Source: Nevskia sp.
Lineage (GTDB): Bacteria > Pseudomonadota > Gammaproteobacteria > Nevskiales > Nevskiaceae
Assembly: GCA_021732745.1 (NCBI GenBank)
Contig: JAKFUK010000001.1
Location: 756,931 to 820,930 of the forward strand
DNA: 64,000 bases
Direction of reading: 5' to 3'
A program made the position numbers and the translations under genes. This document shows, piece after piece, positions 47,270 through 56,095 of the stretch (its first letter is position 1; each line of letters opens with the position of its first letter). The notes below the pieces were generated by a model, which was not told the DNA's origin, searched no databases, and saw nothing but the letters and a program-made list of their open reading frames with translations.

Positions 47270-47752
47270 ATGCCCTCCTTCGATGTCGTTTCCGAAGTCG
47301 ACAAGCACGAACTGACCAATGCCGTCGATCAGGCCAGCCGCGATCTCGGCAACCGCTACGACCTGCGCGGCACCGACGCCCGTTTCGAGCTCGAGGACAA
47401 CGTCATCACCCAGTACGCGCCGACTGAACACCAACTCGACCAGTTGCTGGAAATGCTCAAGATCCGGCTCGCCGGCCGTCACATCGACCTGCGGGCAATC
47501 GAGTCCGGCGATGTGCTGACCAATCTTGCCGGCGCGCGCCGCGCGATCACCATCAAGCAGGGGCTGGAACAGGCGCAGGCCAAGAAGATCATCGCCAGGA
47601 TCAAGGAAGCCAAGCTCAAGGTCGACTGCCAGATCAACGGCGAAAAGCTGCGCATCAACTCCAAGAAGCGCGACGACCTGCAAACGACCATCGCCTTTCT
47701 CCGGAAAGCCGATCTGGAAGTACCGCTGCAATTCGAGAATTTCCGCGATTGA
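47270..47752 (+). CDS. yajQ: YajQ-family cyclic-di-GMP-binding protein
   Basis: 160 residues, typical full length. Start MPSFDVVSEVDKHELTNAVD and the segments NRYDLRGT and KIIARIKEAKLKVDCQIN are the family signature. It is a two-domain ferredoxin-like fold that binds c-di-GMP and nucleic acid or regulators in some gammaproteobacteria. It is monocistronic here. Confidence 0.93.
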   Translation: MPSFDVVSEVDKHELTNAVDQASRDLGNRYDLRGTDARFELEDNVITQYAPTEHQLDQLLEMLKIRLAGRHIDLRAIESGDVLTNLAGARRAITIKQGLEQAQAKKIIARIKEAKLKVDCQINGEKLRINSKKRDDLQTTIAFLRKADLEVPLQFENFRD

Positions 47753-47845
47753 CCGCGCGCCGCGATGGCGGCCGCAACGCAGTGCAGTTACGCTCCGAAA
47801 GCCGTAAACCCCCGTCCCAGCCACTTCATTCGTTGGAGAAGCCAG

Positions 47846-47974
47846 ATGACGCTATGCCCGATTGCCCTCGCTGTTGGCTGCAAGAAATGCCCTGCATTCA
47901 AGATTTGTCCGGCCACCGGTGTGCTTGGTGACCAGAAGAAGGACGATTCAGGCAAGTCCGACAAGAAAGGCTGA
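47846..47974 (+). CDS. 42-aa Cys-rich small protein (CPIALAVGCKKCPAF type)
   Basis: Start ATG 47846 with GGAG 8-12 nt before it. The protein begins MTLCPIALAVGCKKCPAF and carries CPATGVLGD after it, then a basic tail: four cysteines in 25 residues (positions 4, 12, 15 and 21). I recall nearly identical short ORFs in other gammaproteobacteria, always unannotated, which supports a real gene. The longer frame open from 47765 is a mix of unrelated sequence. Confidence 0.7.
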   Translation: MTLCPIALAVGCKKCPAFKICPATGVLGDQKKDDSGKSDKKG

Positions 47975-48020
47975 TCCTCAAGCCTCGAATTGCATCGCTG
48001 CGATACCGAACGCACTGAAA

Positions 48021-48051
48021 GACACCCGCCAGCCGCTCGCCGGCGGGTGTC
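48021..48051. terminator. hairpin between small Cys-rich ORF and pseudouridine synthase
   Basis: Perfect 10-bp stem GACACCCGCC / GGCGGGTGTC with an 11-nt loop. No T-run, so termination is uncertain. Confidence 0.5.
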
Positions 48052-48117
48052 GATGCCCCAAAGCCGCCTGCCAGCGGCTTTGTTCGTTTCCGGACCACCC
48101 TGCTTTCAAGCGCCACG

Positions 48118-48861
48118 ATGAAAACGCCCATGCGCCCCGCCACCCCGCCTCGTCACGGTCTGGCGCGGGTGTTGTCGAAGCTCGGCGTCTGCTCGCGCAG
48201 CCAGGCCGAGATCGCGATCCGCGACGGCCGGGTGATGGTCGACGGCCGCGTCGAGCGCAACCCGGAACGGCCGAGCGACGCCACGCGCGACAAGATCAGC
48301 CTGGACGGCCAGCCGATCGCCGCCGCCGCCAAGCGCTACATCGCGATCAACAAACCGCGCGGCATCGTCGTCAGCGCCGCCGACGAGCGCGGCCGCGACA
48401 CCATCTACGCCCTGCTCAGCAGCGCCGGCCTGCCGTGGATCGGCCCCGTCGGCCGCCTCGACAAGGCCAGCGAGGGCTTGTTGCTGCTATCGAACGACAC
48501 CCTCTGGGCGGCCGGCATCACCGAACCCACTGGTCAGCTCGAGAAGACCTATCACGTCCAGATCGCCGGCCTGCCGGACGCCGCCGCCCTCGCGGCCATG
48601 GAAGCCGGCATCGACGACGGCGGCGAGCACCTGTCCGCCCGCCGCGCCAGCCTGCTGCGCACAGGCGAAAAAAACGCCTGGCTCGAAATCGTGCTCGACG
48701 AAGGCCGCAACCGCCATATCCGACGACTGCTCGACGCCCTTGGCTACGACACCCTGCGCCTGCTCCGCGTATCGATCGGCCCGCTGGCACTCGGCAACCT
48801 GGCCAAAGGCGCCTGGCGCGATCTCGATGTCGGAGAGGTTGCTGCGCTGCGGCAGCGGTAG
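48118..48861 (+). CDS. 16S/23S rRNA pseudouridine synthase, RsuA/RluB/RluE family
   Basis: 247 residues: S4 RNA-binding domain (about 12-70, LARVLSKLGVCSRSQAEIAIRDG) and a catalytic pseudouridine synthase domain with the Asp in GRLDKASEGLLLLSND (near 112). C-terminal EGRNRHIRRLLDALGYD is typical. The target site cannot be told from sequence. Followed by 317 bases (48862-49178) without a supported gene or repeat. Confidence 0.9.
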   Translation: MKTPMRPATPPRHGLARVLSKLGVCSRSQAEIAIRDGRVMVDGRVERNPERPSDATRDKISLDGQPIAAAAKRYIAINKPRGIVVSAADERGRDTIYALLSSAGLPWIGPVGRLDKASEGLLLLSNDTLWAAGITEPTGQLEKTYHVQIAGLPDAAALAAMEAGIDDGGEHLSARRASLLRTGEKNAWLEIVLDEGRNRHIRRLLDALGYDTLRLLRVSIGPLALGNLAKGAWRDLDVGEVAALRQR

Positions 48862-49178
48862 GTTGGTGAGTGGGGACTTCGATTGATTGCGTAGGGCTCG
48901 AAAAAGACCGCCTATTGATGGTGCGGAACAGGACGGCTGGCTGCTCATTTTTCCGAACGCGGGACGTTGGGGAATTGATAAGGTGTCACTGTAATTGCCT
49001 GTAGAACCGCCGAATTGAGTAATAGCGCGCGACTGCGATGACATCGAATTGCAGTGGCATCCAGCTTTTTTACCATCCCCTGAAAAGAGGAAAATTGTGA
49101 AGTGAAAAGATGTTCCTCCAAAAAACACGCTGTTCAAGTCTGGGTTGAGCTTGGCAGACAGTATCGACGCGACCATTC
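48862..49178. other. gene-free transition into AT-rich patch
   Basis: I see no gene, repeat or strong hairpin. Base composition drops toward 49179, marking the start of the second AT-rich patch. Confidence 0.35.
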
Positions 49179-49511
49179 ATGAGCGTTAGTAACTGGAAAA
49201 TTTCCAGAAGCCGACTCTTCTTGTCGGCATTCGGTCTTCTTGCTGCAATTTGGATGGGAACCTACATGTATGTCAAACATGGCGGCCCATTGGAAGCGGC
49301 AATCGCAGGTCTGAACGCTCAAAGTATCCATCAAACACAAACCCGGACTGAGTTTTACTTGGCGCCTGGTAAAATATCGTTTACGGTCAATGGGGGCTTG
49401 AAATGTGTTGAATTTTTTGTCCGCTCCCGTTCAACAGTTTCTCAACTGCACCGAGTAAAGACATGTTGGTTAAATGAGAAATGGATTCTGCAACAAGAGG
49501 AGTTACTTTGA
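49179..49511 (+). CDS. small single-pass protein, unknown
   Basis: 110 residues with one hydrophobic segment at about 12-31 (RLFLSAFGLLAAIWMGTYMY), then a polar domain with two cysteines (LKCVEFF, VKTCWLN). Low GC compared with the flanks. No recognised family, no strong ribosome site. It may be a real accessory gene or a remnant. Convergent with the lipoprotein gene. Confidence 0.4.
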   Translation: MSVSNWKISRSRLFLSAFGLLAAIWMGTYMYVKHGGPLEAAIAGLNAQSIHQTQTRTEFYLAPGKISFTVNGGLKCVEFFVRSRSTVSQLHRVKTCWLNEKWILQQEELL

Positions 49512-49621
49512 CATCGAGCTTGGTGGCATCAAAAAAGTCACAGTGACGTGTTACTCATCGCCTAATCTTTTCTGCCAGTAACGACCATGAAGAATTGACA
49601 ACATGTACTGCAATTCTGCAA

Positions 49622-50278
49622 TTAATCTCCGCCTGAAAATGGCAACTCGGCGACCACTGAGGTCATTTCTGATGCGACTGCGCTGTCGTTGGTAGGCGAT
49701 GCCTTTATCACCCGGACCTCGATCCGATAAGTCGACGGCCATTGATCACGCTCGGCGAGGCTGGCCATCTTCTTCGCGACATCGATCGGAAATCGAAGCT
49801 GACCTGCCACTGTCGATGACGCGTCCACGGCCGACGACGACTCAACGGTTTTCCAGTCTTCCCACCGAGCCCCTTCACTGTCGCCGCGAGAGCCCACGAG
49901 CCATTGTTCGCGCGCCAGCAGCTTGAAAGCCGGAATGGTGGCGGCGGAAATGCTACTGACATCGACGATGGCATCTATCGTATCGGGATGAGGAACACCG
50001 ATCGGATCCGAGTACTCCCATTTATCAATCGTTACCGACGTCAGCTTCGGAGGCGGATTATTGGGATCCAATCCTTCCATCTGGACGTCAGACCACCAAA
50101 AGCACTCAAACCTGATTTTAGCGACGACGGCTGCCTCTGCGTTCATAGCTAGATAAGCAGCATCCGCCGCTGATATCGGTTCGGGCTTCCTCGCAGGGGA
50201 CGGCTTTTCGCAGGCCACCGTCGCCACCATGAGCGAAGCCGAGAACAAGAAAAATCCACAACGGCAGAGACAGATCAT
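49622..50278 (-). CDS. lipoprotein, candidate immunity partner of the murein hydrolase
   Basis: 218 residues with a signal ending in a lipobox-like VATVAC (lipidated Cys23). The mature part contains FECFWWSDVQMEG, a middle strand-rich region and the C-terminal block KMASLAERDQWPSTYRIE. The ATG at 50278 overlaps the stop of the upstream hydrolase gene (ATGA). A periplasmic lipoprotein coupled to a signal-less murein hydrolase is the standard layout of a type VI secretion effector and its immunity protein. No T6SS genes are in the window, so the assignment is inference. Confidence 0.6.
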   Translation of the reverse strand: MICLCRCGFFLFSASLMVATVACEKPSPARKPEPISAADAAYLAMNAEAAVVAKIRFECFWWSDVQMEGLDPNNPPPKLTSVTIDKWEYSDPIGVPHPDTIDAIVDVSSISAATIPAFKLLAREQWLVGSRGDSEGARWEDWKTVESSSAVDASSTVAGQLRFPIDVAKKMASLAERDQWPSTYRIEVRVIKASPTNDSAVASEMTSVVAELPFSGGD

Positions 50279-50964
50279 GCTTTGAAGCTCACATGCAGAT
50301 GATTATGATGTCCAGAATAAAACTTGGTTCCTTTTATTTCTTTATCATTAAACAAAACGCTCTTGTAATTCGCGTGCGATTGAAAACATTCAACCAACGC
50401 CTTTGTCATTGCACGGCTGTACGCAGTATCAGTAATCGTGATCGGCTTGTTCTTCTTGTCTGTCCTCAGCGGACGGACATCTACGTGAATTCCTGCACGA
50501 TGACTTTTGTGGGGTGGCATTAGAGCACCGCTTTGGAAACTAATATCACCAATTCCAACTTCCACACCCGGCCATTTAATCTTGAATTGCAAACAAACTT
50601 GCTGAATAGCGTTGATGGTATCTTTTGTACCGTACTGATTTTTGGTCGGTGAGTATGTGTAGTAACCAAGTCCACAAACCTGTGGAAGCAAGATAAGCGG
50701 TTTAGGAGTAATAACTAAATTCTTGATCTTGAGCTTGCCTTCGAGCAACTTCGTCCATGTACTTCCATTTACATCCACTCTACCATCAGGCATCGCCATA
50801 AAAACTTTCTGAAATAACTGGATCGCCTGAATCGTTTTTGACCCGCAATCCCCGTCTGCCTTTAGCTTCGCTCCCGCCGAGTTCAACAAGGTCTGAACAA
50901 CGATGACGTCAGCTTTGATGTTTGTGCCATTCTCGCCAACTGAAGCAATAATTGGAGCCGACAT
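50275..50964 (-). CDS. peptidoglycan-binding murein endopeptidase (LAS type), candidate secreted effector
   Basis: 229 residues from ATG 50964 with GGAGGATTT before it. N-terminal peptidoglycan-binding-like domain (VGENGTNIKADVIVVQTLL, about 9-57) and a C-terminal LAS metallopeptidase: H155-x6-D162 in SHRAGIHVDVRP and H222-x-H224 in GHHNHLHVSF complete the zinc site. LAS enzymes cut cell-wall cross-links. No signal peptide is seen, so export by another route such as type VI secretion is likely. Coupled to the lipoprotein gene downstream. AT-rich (22 G/C in the 60 bases 50581-50640). Confidence 0.75.
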   Translation of the reverse strand: MSAPIIASVGENGTNIKADVIVVQTLLNSAGAKLKADGDCGSKTIQAIQLFQKVFMAMPDGRVDVNGSTWTKLLEGKLKIKNLVITPKPLILLPQVCGLGYYTYSPTKNQYGTKDTINAIQQVCLQFKIKWPGVEVGIGDISFQSGALMPPHKSHRAGIHVDVRPLRTDKKNKPITITDTAYSRAMTKALVECFQSHANYKSVLFNDKEIKGTKFYSGHHNHLHVSFKA

Positions 50965-51044
50965 AAATCCTCCGTGAAATTCGCGAACTCTCCGCCGATA
51001 TTCTTCTATCGAACTGCCTGCTTTGCAGAAATTTTTGTCCTGCA

Positions 51045-51315
51045 TAGATACTTAATAGCATCCGGGTGTTCGTGTCAAAAAGGATGGTCAGAACTCGATC
51101 TTCACGGAAGCAGCTCAGCTTTCGTGCGAAGTTCAAGAAAGAGTCACCTGACTTGTCCGCGTTTTTAGGGTAAACGTCGCGTCCGGAATTGCGGTACCCC
51201 CTCACCTATTCCCCAAGCTTCGCTGGTAGTCCTGAGCATCCGCAAAGTGCAGAGGCCAGTTTCGTCTAGCGCGACCATTCATTGGCCTGAATCAACGCCG
51301 CCTGCAAATGGCGAG
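51045..51315 (-). promoter_or_regulatory. gene-free stretch with candidate promoter of the hydrolase-lipoprotein pair
   Basis: A perfect -35 TTGACA on the minus strand (51078-51073) lies about 110 bases before the hydrolase start; the -10 is weak (TTAAGT or TATTAA). No gene is seen in this stretch. Confidence 0.35.
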
Positions 51316-51450
51316 TCAGCGAAATAGTTTCGGTTTCGGCGTTGCTGCCGTCGGCCGGGATACCTTGATCAAGCGCGCGTCGATCCAGAAGGGGCATTGG
51401 TATTGACCATGCTCGGCTAGTCTCGCCACCGTAATTGCCAATAAAATCAA
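51316..51450 (-). pseudogene. truncated relative of the lipoprotein immunity gene
   Basis: The minus frame ending at 51316 reads ITVARLAEHGQYQCPFWIDA then RLIKVS, alignable to the lipoprotein C-terminal block VAKKMASLAERDQWPSTYRI then EVRVIKAS. Only about 40 residues are left; the frame upstream is formed by a type A repeat arm. It is a 3' fragment of a paralogue. The left end is approximate. Confidence 0.55.
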
Positions 51451-51514
51451 CGGCAATTCACAGGTGACGAACGCAAGAAGAAAAAAGCCGCGAAAGACTA
51501 CCTTTCCGTTTTCT

Positions 51515-51560
51515 GTTCTCAGCGTCCTTTGCGTTCTCCGCGTGACCCCGCTTTTCGCGA
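51515..51560. repeat. type A single arm upstream of panE-like gene
   Basis: A right-hand type A arm (TTTGCGTTCTCCGCGTGACC) without a partner. A left-hand arm lies after the gene at 52634, so the two flank the enzyme gene facing away from it. Confidence 0.6.
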
Positions 51561-51684
51561 CCCGACGAGCCTCATGCCCGCCCTCGGCACAGCCCTTGCT
51601 GAAGATCATCGCGCTATCGTCATCGCGGATATGCGACGGTATGAATCGAGCCGCTTTTTCAATTCAGGCCAGTCAAGGAAAATG

Positions 51685-52617
51685 ATGAACGTGCTGATGC
51701 TGGGCGCCGGGGCCACCGGCGGGTATTTCGGCGGGCGAATGCTGGAAGCGGGTCGCAATGTCAGTTTTCTGGTCCGCGAGCATCGTGCGGCGCAGTTGCG
51801 TGGCAACGGGCTGGTGATTCGCAGTCCGCAGGGCGATCTGCGGCTGAAGCCGCGCGTGCTGATCAGCGGCCATGTCCACGAAACCTTCGATCTGGTGATC
51901 CTGTCCTGCAAGGCCTACGACCTGGAATCGGCGATCGCCGCGATCACCCCGGCCGTCGGCCCTGAAACTGCCGTGCTGCCGCTGCTCAACGGCCTCCAGC
52001 ATTTCGAAGCACTCGATGCCCGCTTCGGCGCTGATCGCGTGTTGCGCGGTCTTTGCTCGATTGCCGTCCAACTCGGCAAGGACGGTGCGATCGAACACAT
52101 GTCCGGCATGCATGCGCTGCGCTTCGGCGAGGCCGATGAGCGGCGCACGCCCCGAGTCGACGCCATCGACGCCCTGATGACCGGCTGCAAGTTCGACGGC
52201 CGGTCGAGCGCCGGCATCCAGCAGGCGCTGTGGGAGAAATGGGTAATGCTGGCCAGCCTCGCCGCGATGACCTGCCTGCTGCGCGCCAATGTCGGCGACA
52301 TCGTGGCCGCTGCCGAAGGCCGTCAGCTGATGCTCGACACGCTCGAAGAGTGCATCGCCATCGCCAGTGTCCACGGCCATGCGCCGCGTCCGCCTGTCGC
52401 AGACGGCGTGCGAGCCATCCTCACCGAAACCGGCTCGCGCGCAAAAGCGTCGATGCTTCGCGATCTGGAAGGCGGCGGCAAGGTGGAAGCGGACCACATC
52501 CTCGGTGACCTGATCACGCGCGGCGCGGCCAAGGGACTGACTTCGCCGCTGCTGAAGGCGGCTTACGCCAGCCTGAAGATCTACGAACTGGGGCTGAAGC
52601 GGCCGCGCAGAGGCTGA
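51685..52617 (+). CDS. ketopantoate-reductase-family oxidoreductase
   Basis: 310 residues. Rossmann motif GAGATGGYFGGRML follows the start, and the Lys in SCKAYDLESA and a C-terminal GGKVEADHILGDLI are typical of 2-dehydropantoate 2-reductase (PanE). It reduces ketopantoate with NADPH for pantothenate synthesis. Some paralogues act on other 2-oxo acids. Start 51685 has AAGGA 5 nt upstream; the frame is open upstream to 51529 through a repeat arm and is not used. Confidence 0.85.
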   Translation: MNVLMLGAGATGGYFGGRMLEAGRNVSFLVREHRAAQLRGNGLVIRSPQGDLRLKPRVLISGHVHETFDLVILSCKAYDLESAIAAITPAVGPETAVLPLLNGLQHFEALDARFGADRVLRGLCSIAVQLGKDGAIEHMSGMHALRFGEADERRTPRVDAIDALMTGCKFDGRSSAGIQQALWEKWVMLASLAAMTCLLRANVGDIVAAAEGRQLMLDTLEECIAIASVHGHAPRPPVADGVRAILTETGSRAKASMLRDLEGGGKVEADHILGDLITRGAAKGLTSPLLKAAYASLKIYELGLKRPRRG

Positions 52618-52979
52618 GCAGCCCAAGCCTGTCGTCACGCGGAGAACGCGGAGGACGCAGAGAAAGCTGAAGCGAGAAAAGCTTTTCTCACCAGAAATCG
52701 TAGGTCGGCAATCCTTTGCCGACATGCGCGCTGGATCGGGCAGCTCAAAAGCCCGTTTCATGCAGACAACGCAAAGACGCAGAGAACAAGGTAAAGCCAG
52801 AAAGCCATTTTCTCGAACAAGCGCGCTTCATCTTTTCTCGGCTTTTCTCTGCGTCTTTGCGTTCTCCGCGTGAGATCGCTTTTGTCGTTGCGTGCAGGGC
52901 GGTGAAATTCCCTTCGCCCGGCCTCAAACCCTGAAGCCCCGCCGCGAGTCCAAACACATCGCAACGCTTGGGGGCGTCC
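52618..52979. repeat. type A elements between panE-like and RND genes
   Basis: A single left arm lies at 52634-52670, then a full dyad at about 52760-52880 (CAACGCAAAGACGCAGAGAA... and ...TTTGCGTTCTCCGCGTGAG). A short hairpin GTCGGCAATCCTTTGCCGAC lies at 52704-52723. No gene in this space. Confidence 0.75.
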
Positions 52980-55900
52980 ATGCGCATCACTCATTACTCG
53001 GCAGCCAATCCGGCCGCCATCGCAGCGGCCGCACTCGTGGTGCTGCTGTTCGGCACGCTGGCGCTGATCCGCCTGCCGGCGCAGTTGCTGCCGGATACCT
53101 CCGAGCCGCAGATCTGGATTCAGGTCAACTGGCGCGAGGCGGCGCCCAACGAGGTCGAGGAAGCGCTGGTCGAGCCGGTCGAGGAGGCGATGAAGGGCCT
53201 CGCCGGCATGACCCGCATGCGCTCGCAGACCGGCCGTGGTGGCGGCGGTGTCGGCCTGAACTTCGAGATCGGCACCGACATGACCCGGGTGATGCTCGAC
53301 GTGCTGTCGCGGATCAACCGCCTGCCGCCGCTGCCGCCGGACGCCGACGAGCCGCAGGTCTTCGACGGCGCGCCTTGGCAGCGCGAGAACGCGGCTTCGA
53401 TCCTGGTTCGGCCGCTGCCCGGCAACACCACCACCGATCTCGTCGCGACCTACCAGAAGCTGATGGAGGAAGTGGTCGAGCCGCGTCTGTCGAGAGTCGA
53501 AGGCGTGGCTCAGATTCGTCTTGAAGGCGGCCGGCCGAGCGAAGTGCAGATCCGTTTCGATCCGCACCGCCTCGCCGCCCAAGGCCTGACGCCGCAGCAG
53601 CTGGCGCAGGCGGTGGCCGGGGCCCGCGATGCCTCGGCCGGCTTCGTCAACATCGGCCGCCGGCAGTTCACGGTGCGCTTCACCGGGCGCGAGCCGGTCA
53701 AGGATCTGGGCGGCCTGATCGTCGGCTGGAGCAATGAGCGGCCACTGTACTTGCGCGATGTCGCCGACATCGGCATCGGCCTGCAGGAGCAGCAGGCGTT
53801 CAGCTATCGCAACGGCGTGCCCGGCTACTACATGACCGTGCAGCGCACCTCCCAGGCCAACATCGTGGCGGTGCTCGAAGGCGTGAAGCTGGCGCTCGCC
53901 GAACTCAACGCCGGCCCGCTGGCCAAGGAAAAGCTGCTCGCCGACCTGTCCTGGGACGCCAGCCTCTACGTGCGCCGGGCGATCGGTTTCGTGCAGGAAA
54001 GCCTGGTGGTCGGCGTGCTGCTGGTGGTCGGCGGCCTGTGGTATTTCCTGCGCGGCCCGAGGGCGCTGCTGGTGATCGCGATGAGCATTCCGCTGTCGCT
54101 GGCCTTCGCGATCCTGACCCTGCAACTGCTCGGCCGCAGCCTGAACGTGATTTCTCTGGCCGGGCTGGCCTTTTCCACCGGCATCGTCATCGATGCCGCA
54201 CTGATCGTGCAGGGCAATGTGCTGCGCTATGTGCAGCTCGGCCGTTCGGCGCTCGATGCGACGCTGGAAGGTGCCGCGGAAGTGATTCCTGCCCTGCTCG
54301 CCTCGATGCTGACCAGTGTCGCGATCTTCCTGCCGGTGCTGTTCATGGAAGGGCTGGAAGGCCAGTTGTTCAAGGATCTGGCGATCACCATGAGCGTCAG
54401 CCATGCGGCCTCGCTCCTGGTGGCGATGACGCTGATTCCGGCCGCCAACCGCTGGGCGCTGGCGAAAAAGATCGACGAAGACCAGCACCAGCATTGGTGG
54501 CGGGCGATGGCGCGGGTGGCGATGCGGGCCACCGACCGGCCGCTGGCGCGGGCGCTGTGGATCGCCGTCCTGGTGCCCGGTTCGCTGGCCTTCGTCTGGC
54601 TGGCGGCGCCGAAGCCGGACTATCTGCCGGTGGCGCAGACCGACAACGTCTGGGGCAATTTCCGCACGCCGCCGGGCGGCAACATCGAAACCTTCGAGCG
54701 CGAAGTCGCCCCGCTGGTGATCGAACGCCTGAAGCCGCATCTGGAAGGCACGGCCGAGCCGGCGATCCGCTACTACAATTTTTCCGCCGCCAGCGGCTGG
54801 GGCGGTGGCGTGGTGGTGGCCTATGCCGCCGATCCGCGCAAGACCCAGGACGTGGTGGAACTGTTGCGCGACAAGGTGCTGGCCGGGCTGCCGGACGTGC
54901 GCGCCTTCGCCAATCAGGGCTCGCTGTTCAGCCTGGATGGCAACAACGCCCGCAACATCGAACTGCTGCTGCAAGGCCCTGATCTCGATGCGCTGATGCG
55001 CGCCGCGACGGTCGCCGAAAAGCTCATTCCGGACGCCATCCCCGGTGCTTTCCCGCAGGTGCAGCCATCGCTGGAACTGAACCAGCCGGAGATCCAGCTA
55101 CAGCCGGATGAGTGGCGGATTTCCCGCGCCGGGCTTGATCGCAACACCGTCGGCAGCAGCTTGCGCGCCTTCACCGGCGGCCTGTGGGCCGGCGAGTATT
55201 TCGACGGCAACGAGCGCCTGGACATCATCGTCAAGAGCCACGACTGGCACACGCCGGAAGCGCTGACCGAGATGCCGATCGCCACACCCAACGCCGGTGT
55301 GCAGACGGTCGGCGAGCTGGCCACCATCAGCCAGACGGTCGGGCCGTCGCAGCTCATCCGCGTCAACGGCCGGCGCACGGTGTCGATCAGCTTCGAGCCG
55401 CCGGACACCATGAGCCTCGATACCGCACTGGATCTCATGAAGGACAAGGTCGAGCCGCAGGTGCGCGCGGTGATGGCCAGCAACGTGCAGTTGTCCTACA
55501 ACGGCTCCGCGAACGACCTTCAGCAAGCGCTGGCGGCGATGGCCTCCAACTTCGCGCTCGCGCTTTTGATCCTCACGGCACTCATGGCCGCCCTGTTCCG
55601 CTCGCTCTGGGATTCGCTCCTGGTGATGCTGGTGATTCCGGTGTCGATGGCCGGCGGCATCGCCACGCTGCGCCTGCTCGGCCTGTTCGGCTTCCAGGCG
55701 CTGGACCTCTTGACCATGATCGGCTTCATCATTCTGCTGGGGCTGGTGGTCAACGCGGCGATCCTGCTGGTTGATCAGGCCCGCGCCCGGCTGCATGAAG
55801 GGGCGAGCCCGCGCGACGCGGTGTACGAGGCCCTGACCACCCGCGCCCGGCCGATCGTGCTGTCCACCCTGACCGCCGTGCTCGGCATGCTGCCGCTGAT

Positions 55901-56084
55901 CTTCATGCCCGGCGTCGGTGCCGAAATCTATCGCGGCCTCGCCGCCGTGGTCGCGGGCGGCATGACCGTCGGCACTGCCTTTACCTGGTTTTTGATGCCG
56001 GCCCTGCTGCGCCTGCGCGAACGCAGCGTGCTCGCCGCACGAGTCGCCAGCCCGGTTGCTGCTGCCTCCACTGTTCAATCCTGA
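52980..56084 (+). CDS. RND efflux transporter permease
   Basis: 1034 residues, full length for the AcrB/MdtB/CzcA class: twelve membrane segments in two halves with large periplasmic loops. The N-terminus MRITHYSAANPAAIAAAAL, GIVIDAALIVQGNVLRY (TM4 region) and IGFIILLGLVVNAAILLVDQ (TM10 region) are typical; TM4 carries Asp in IDAAL. It should export drugs or toxic compounds by proton antiport. ATG 52980 is chosen over an upstream TTG. Precedes its adaptor, the reverse of the common order. No outer-membrane factor gene is next to it. Confidence 0.92.
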   Translation: MRITHYSAANPAAIAAAALVVLLFGTLALIRLPAQLLPDTSEPQIWIQVNWREAAPNEVEEALVEPVEEAMKGLAGMTRMRSQTGRGGGGVGLNFEIGTDMTRVMLDVLSRINRLPPLPPDADEPQVFDGAPWQRENAASILVRPLPGNTTTDLVATYQKLMEEVVEPRLSRVEGVAQIRLEGGRPSEVQIRFDPHRLAAQGLTPQQLAQAVAGARDASAGFVNIGRRQFTVRFTGREPVKDLGGLIVGWSNERPLYLRDVADIGIGLQEQQAFSYRNGVPGYYMTVQRTSQANIVAVLEGVKLALAELNAGPLAKEKLLADLSWDASLYVRRAIGFVQESLVVGVLLVVGGLWYFLRGPRALLVIAMSIPLSLAFAILTLQLLGRSLNVISLAGLAFSTGIVIDAALIVQGNVLRYVQLGRSALDATLEGAAEVIPALLASMLTSVAIFLPVLFMEGLEGQLFKDLAITMSVSHAASLLVAMTLIPAANRWALAKKIDEDQHQHWWRAMARVAMRATDRPLARALWIAVLVPGSLAFVWLAAPKPDYLPVAQTDNVWGNFRTPPGGNIETFEREVAPLVIERLKPHLEGTAEPAIRYYNFSAASGWGGGVVVAYAADPRKTQDVVELLRDKVLAGLPDVRAFANQGSLFSLDGNNARNIELLLQGPDLDALMRAATVAEKLIPDAIPGAFPQVQPSLELNQPEIQLQPDEWRISRAGLDRNTVGSSLRAFTGGLWAGEYFDGNERLDIIVKSHDWHTPEALTEMPIATPNAGVQTVGELATISQTVGPSQLIRVNGRRTVSISFEPPDTMSLDTALDLMKDKVEPQVRAVMASNVQLSYNGSANDLQQALAAMASNFALALLILTALMAALFRSLWDSLLVMLVIPVSMAGGIATLRLLGLFGFQALDLLTMIGFIILLGLVVNAAILLVDQARARLHEGASPRDAVYEALTTRARPIVLSTLTAVLGMLPLIFMPGVGAEIYRGLAAVVAGGMTVGTAFTWFLMPALLRLRERSVLAARVASPVAAASTVQS

Positions 56085-56095
56085 GACGCAAGCCG

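Noticed and set aside
52758-54974. 738-aa minus-strand open frame
   Set aside because: Antisense of the RND permease and full of His/Arg/Gln; its end also runs through a repeat. No domain visible.
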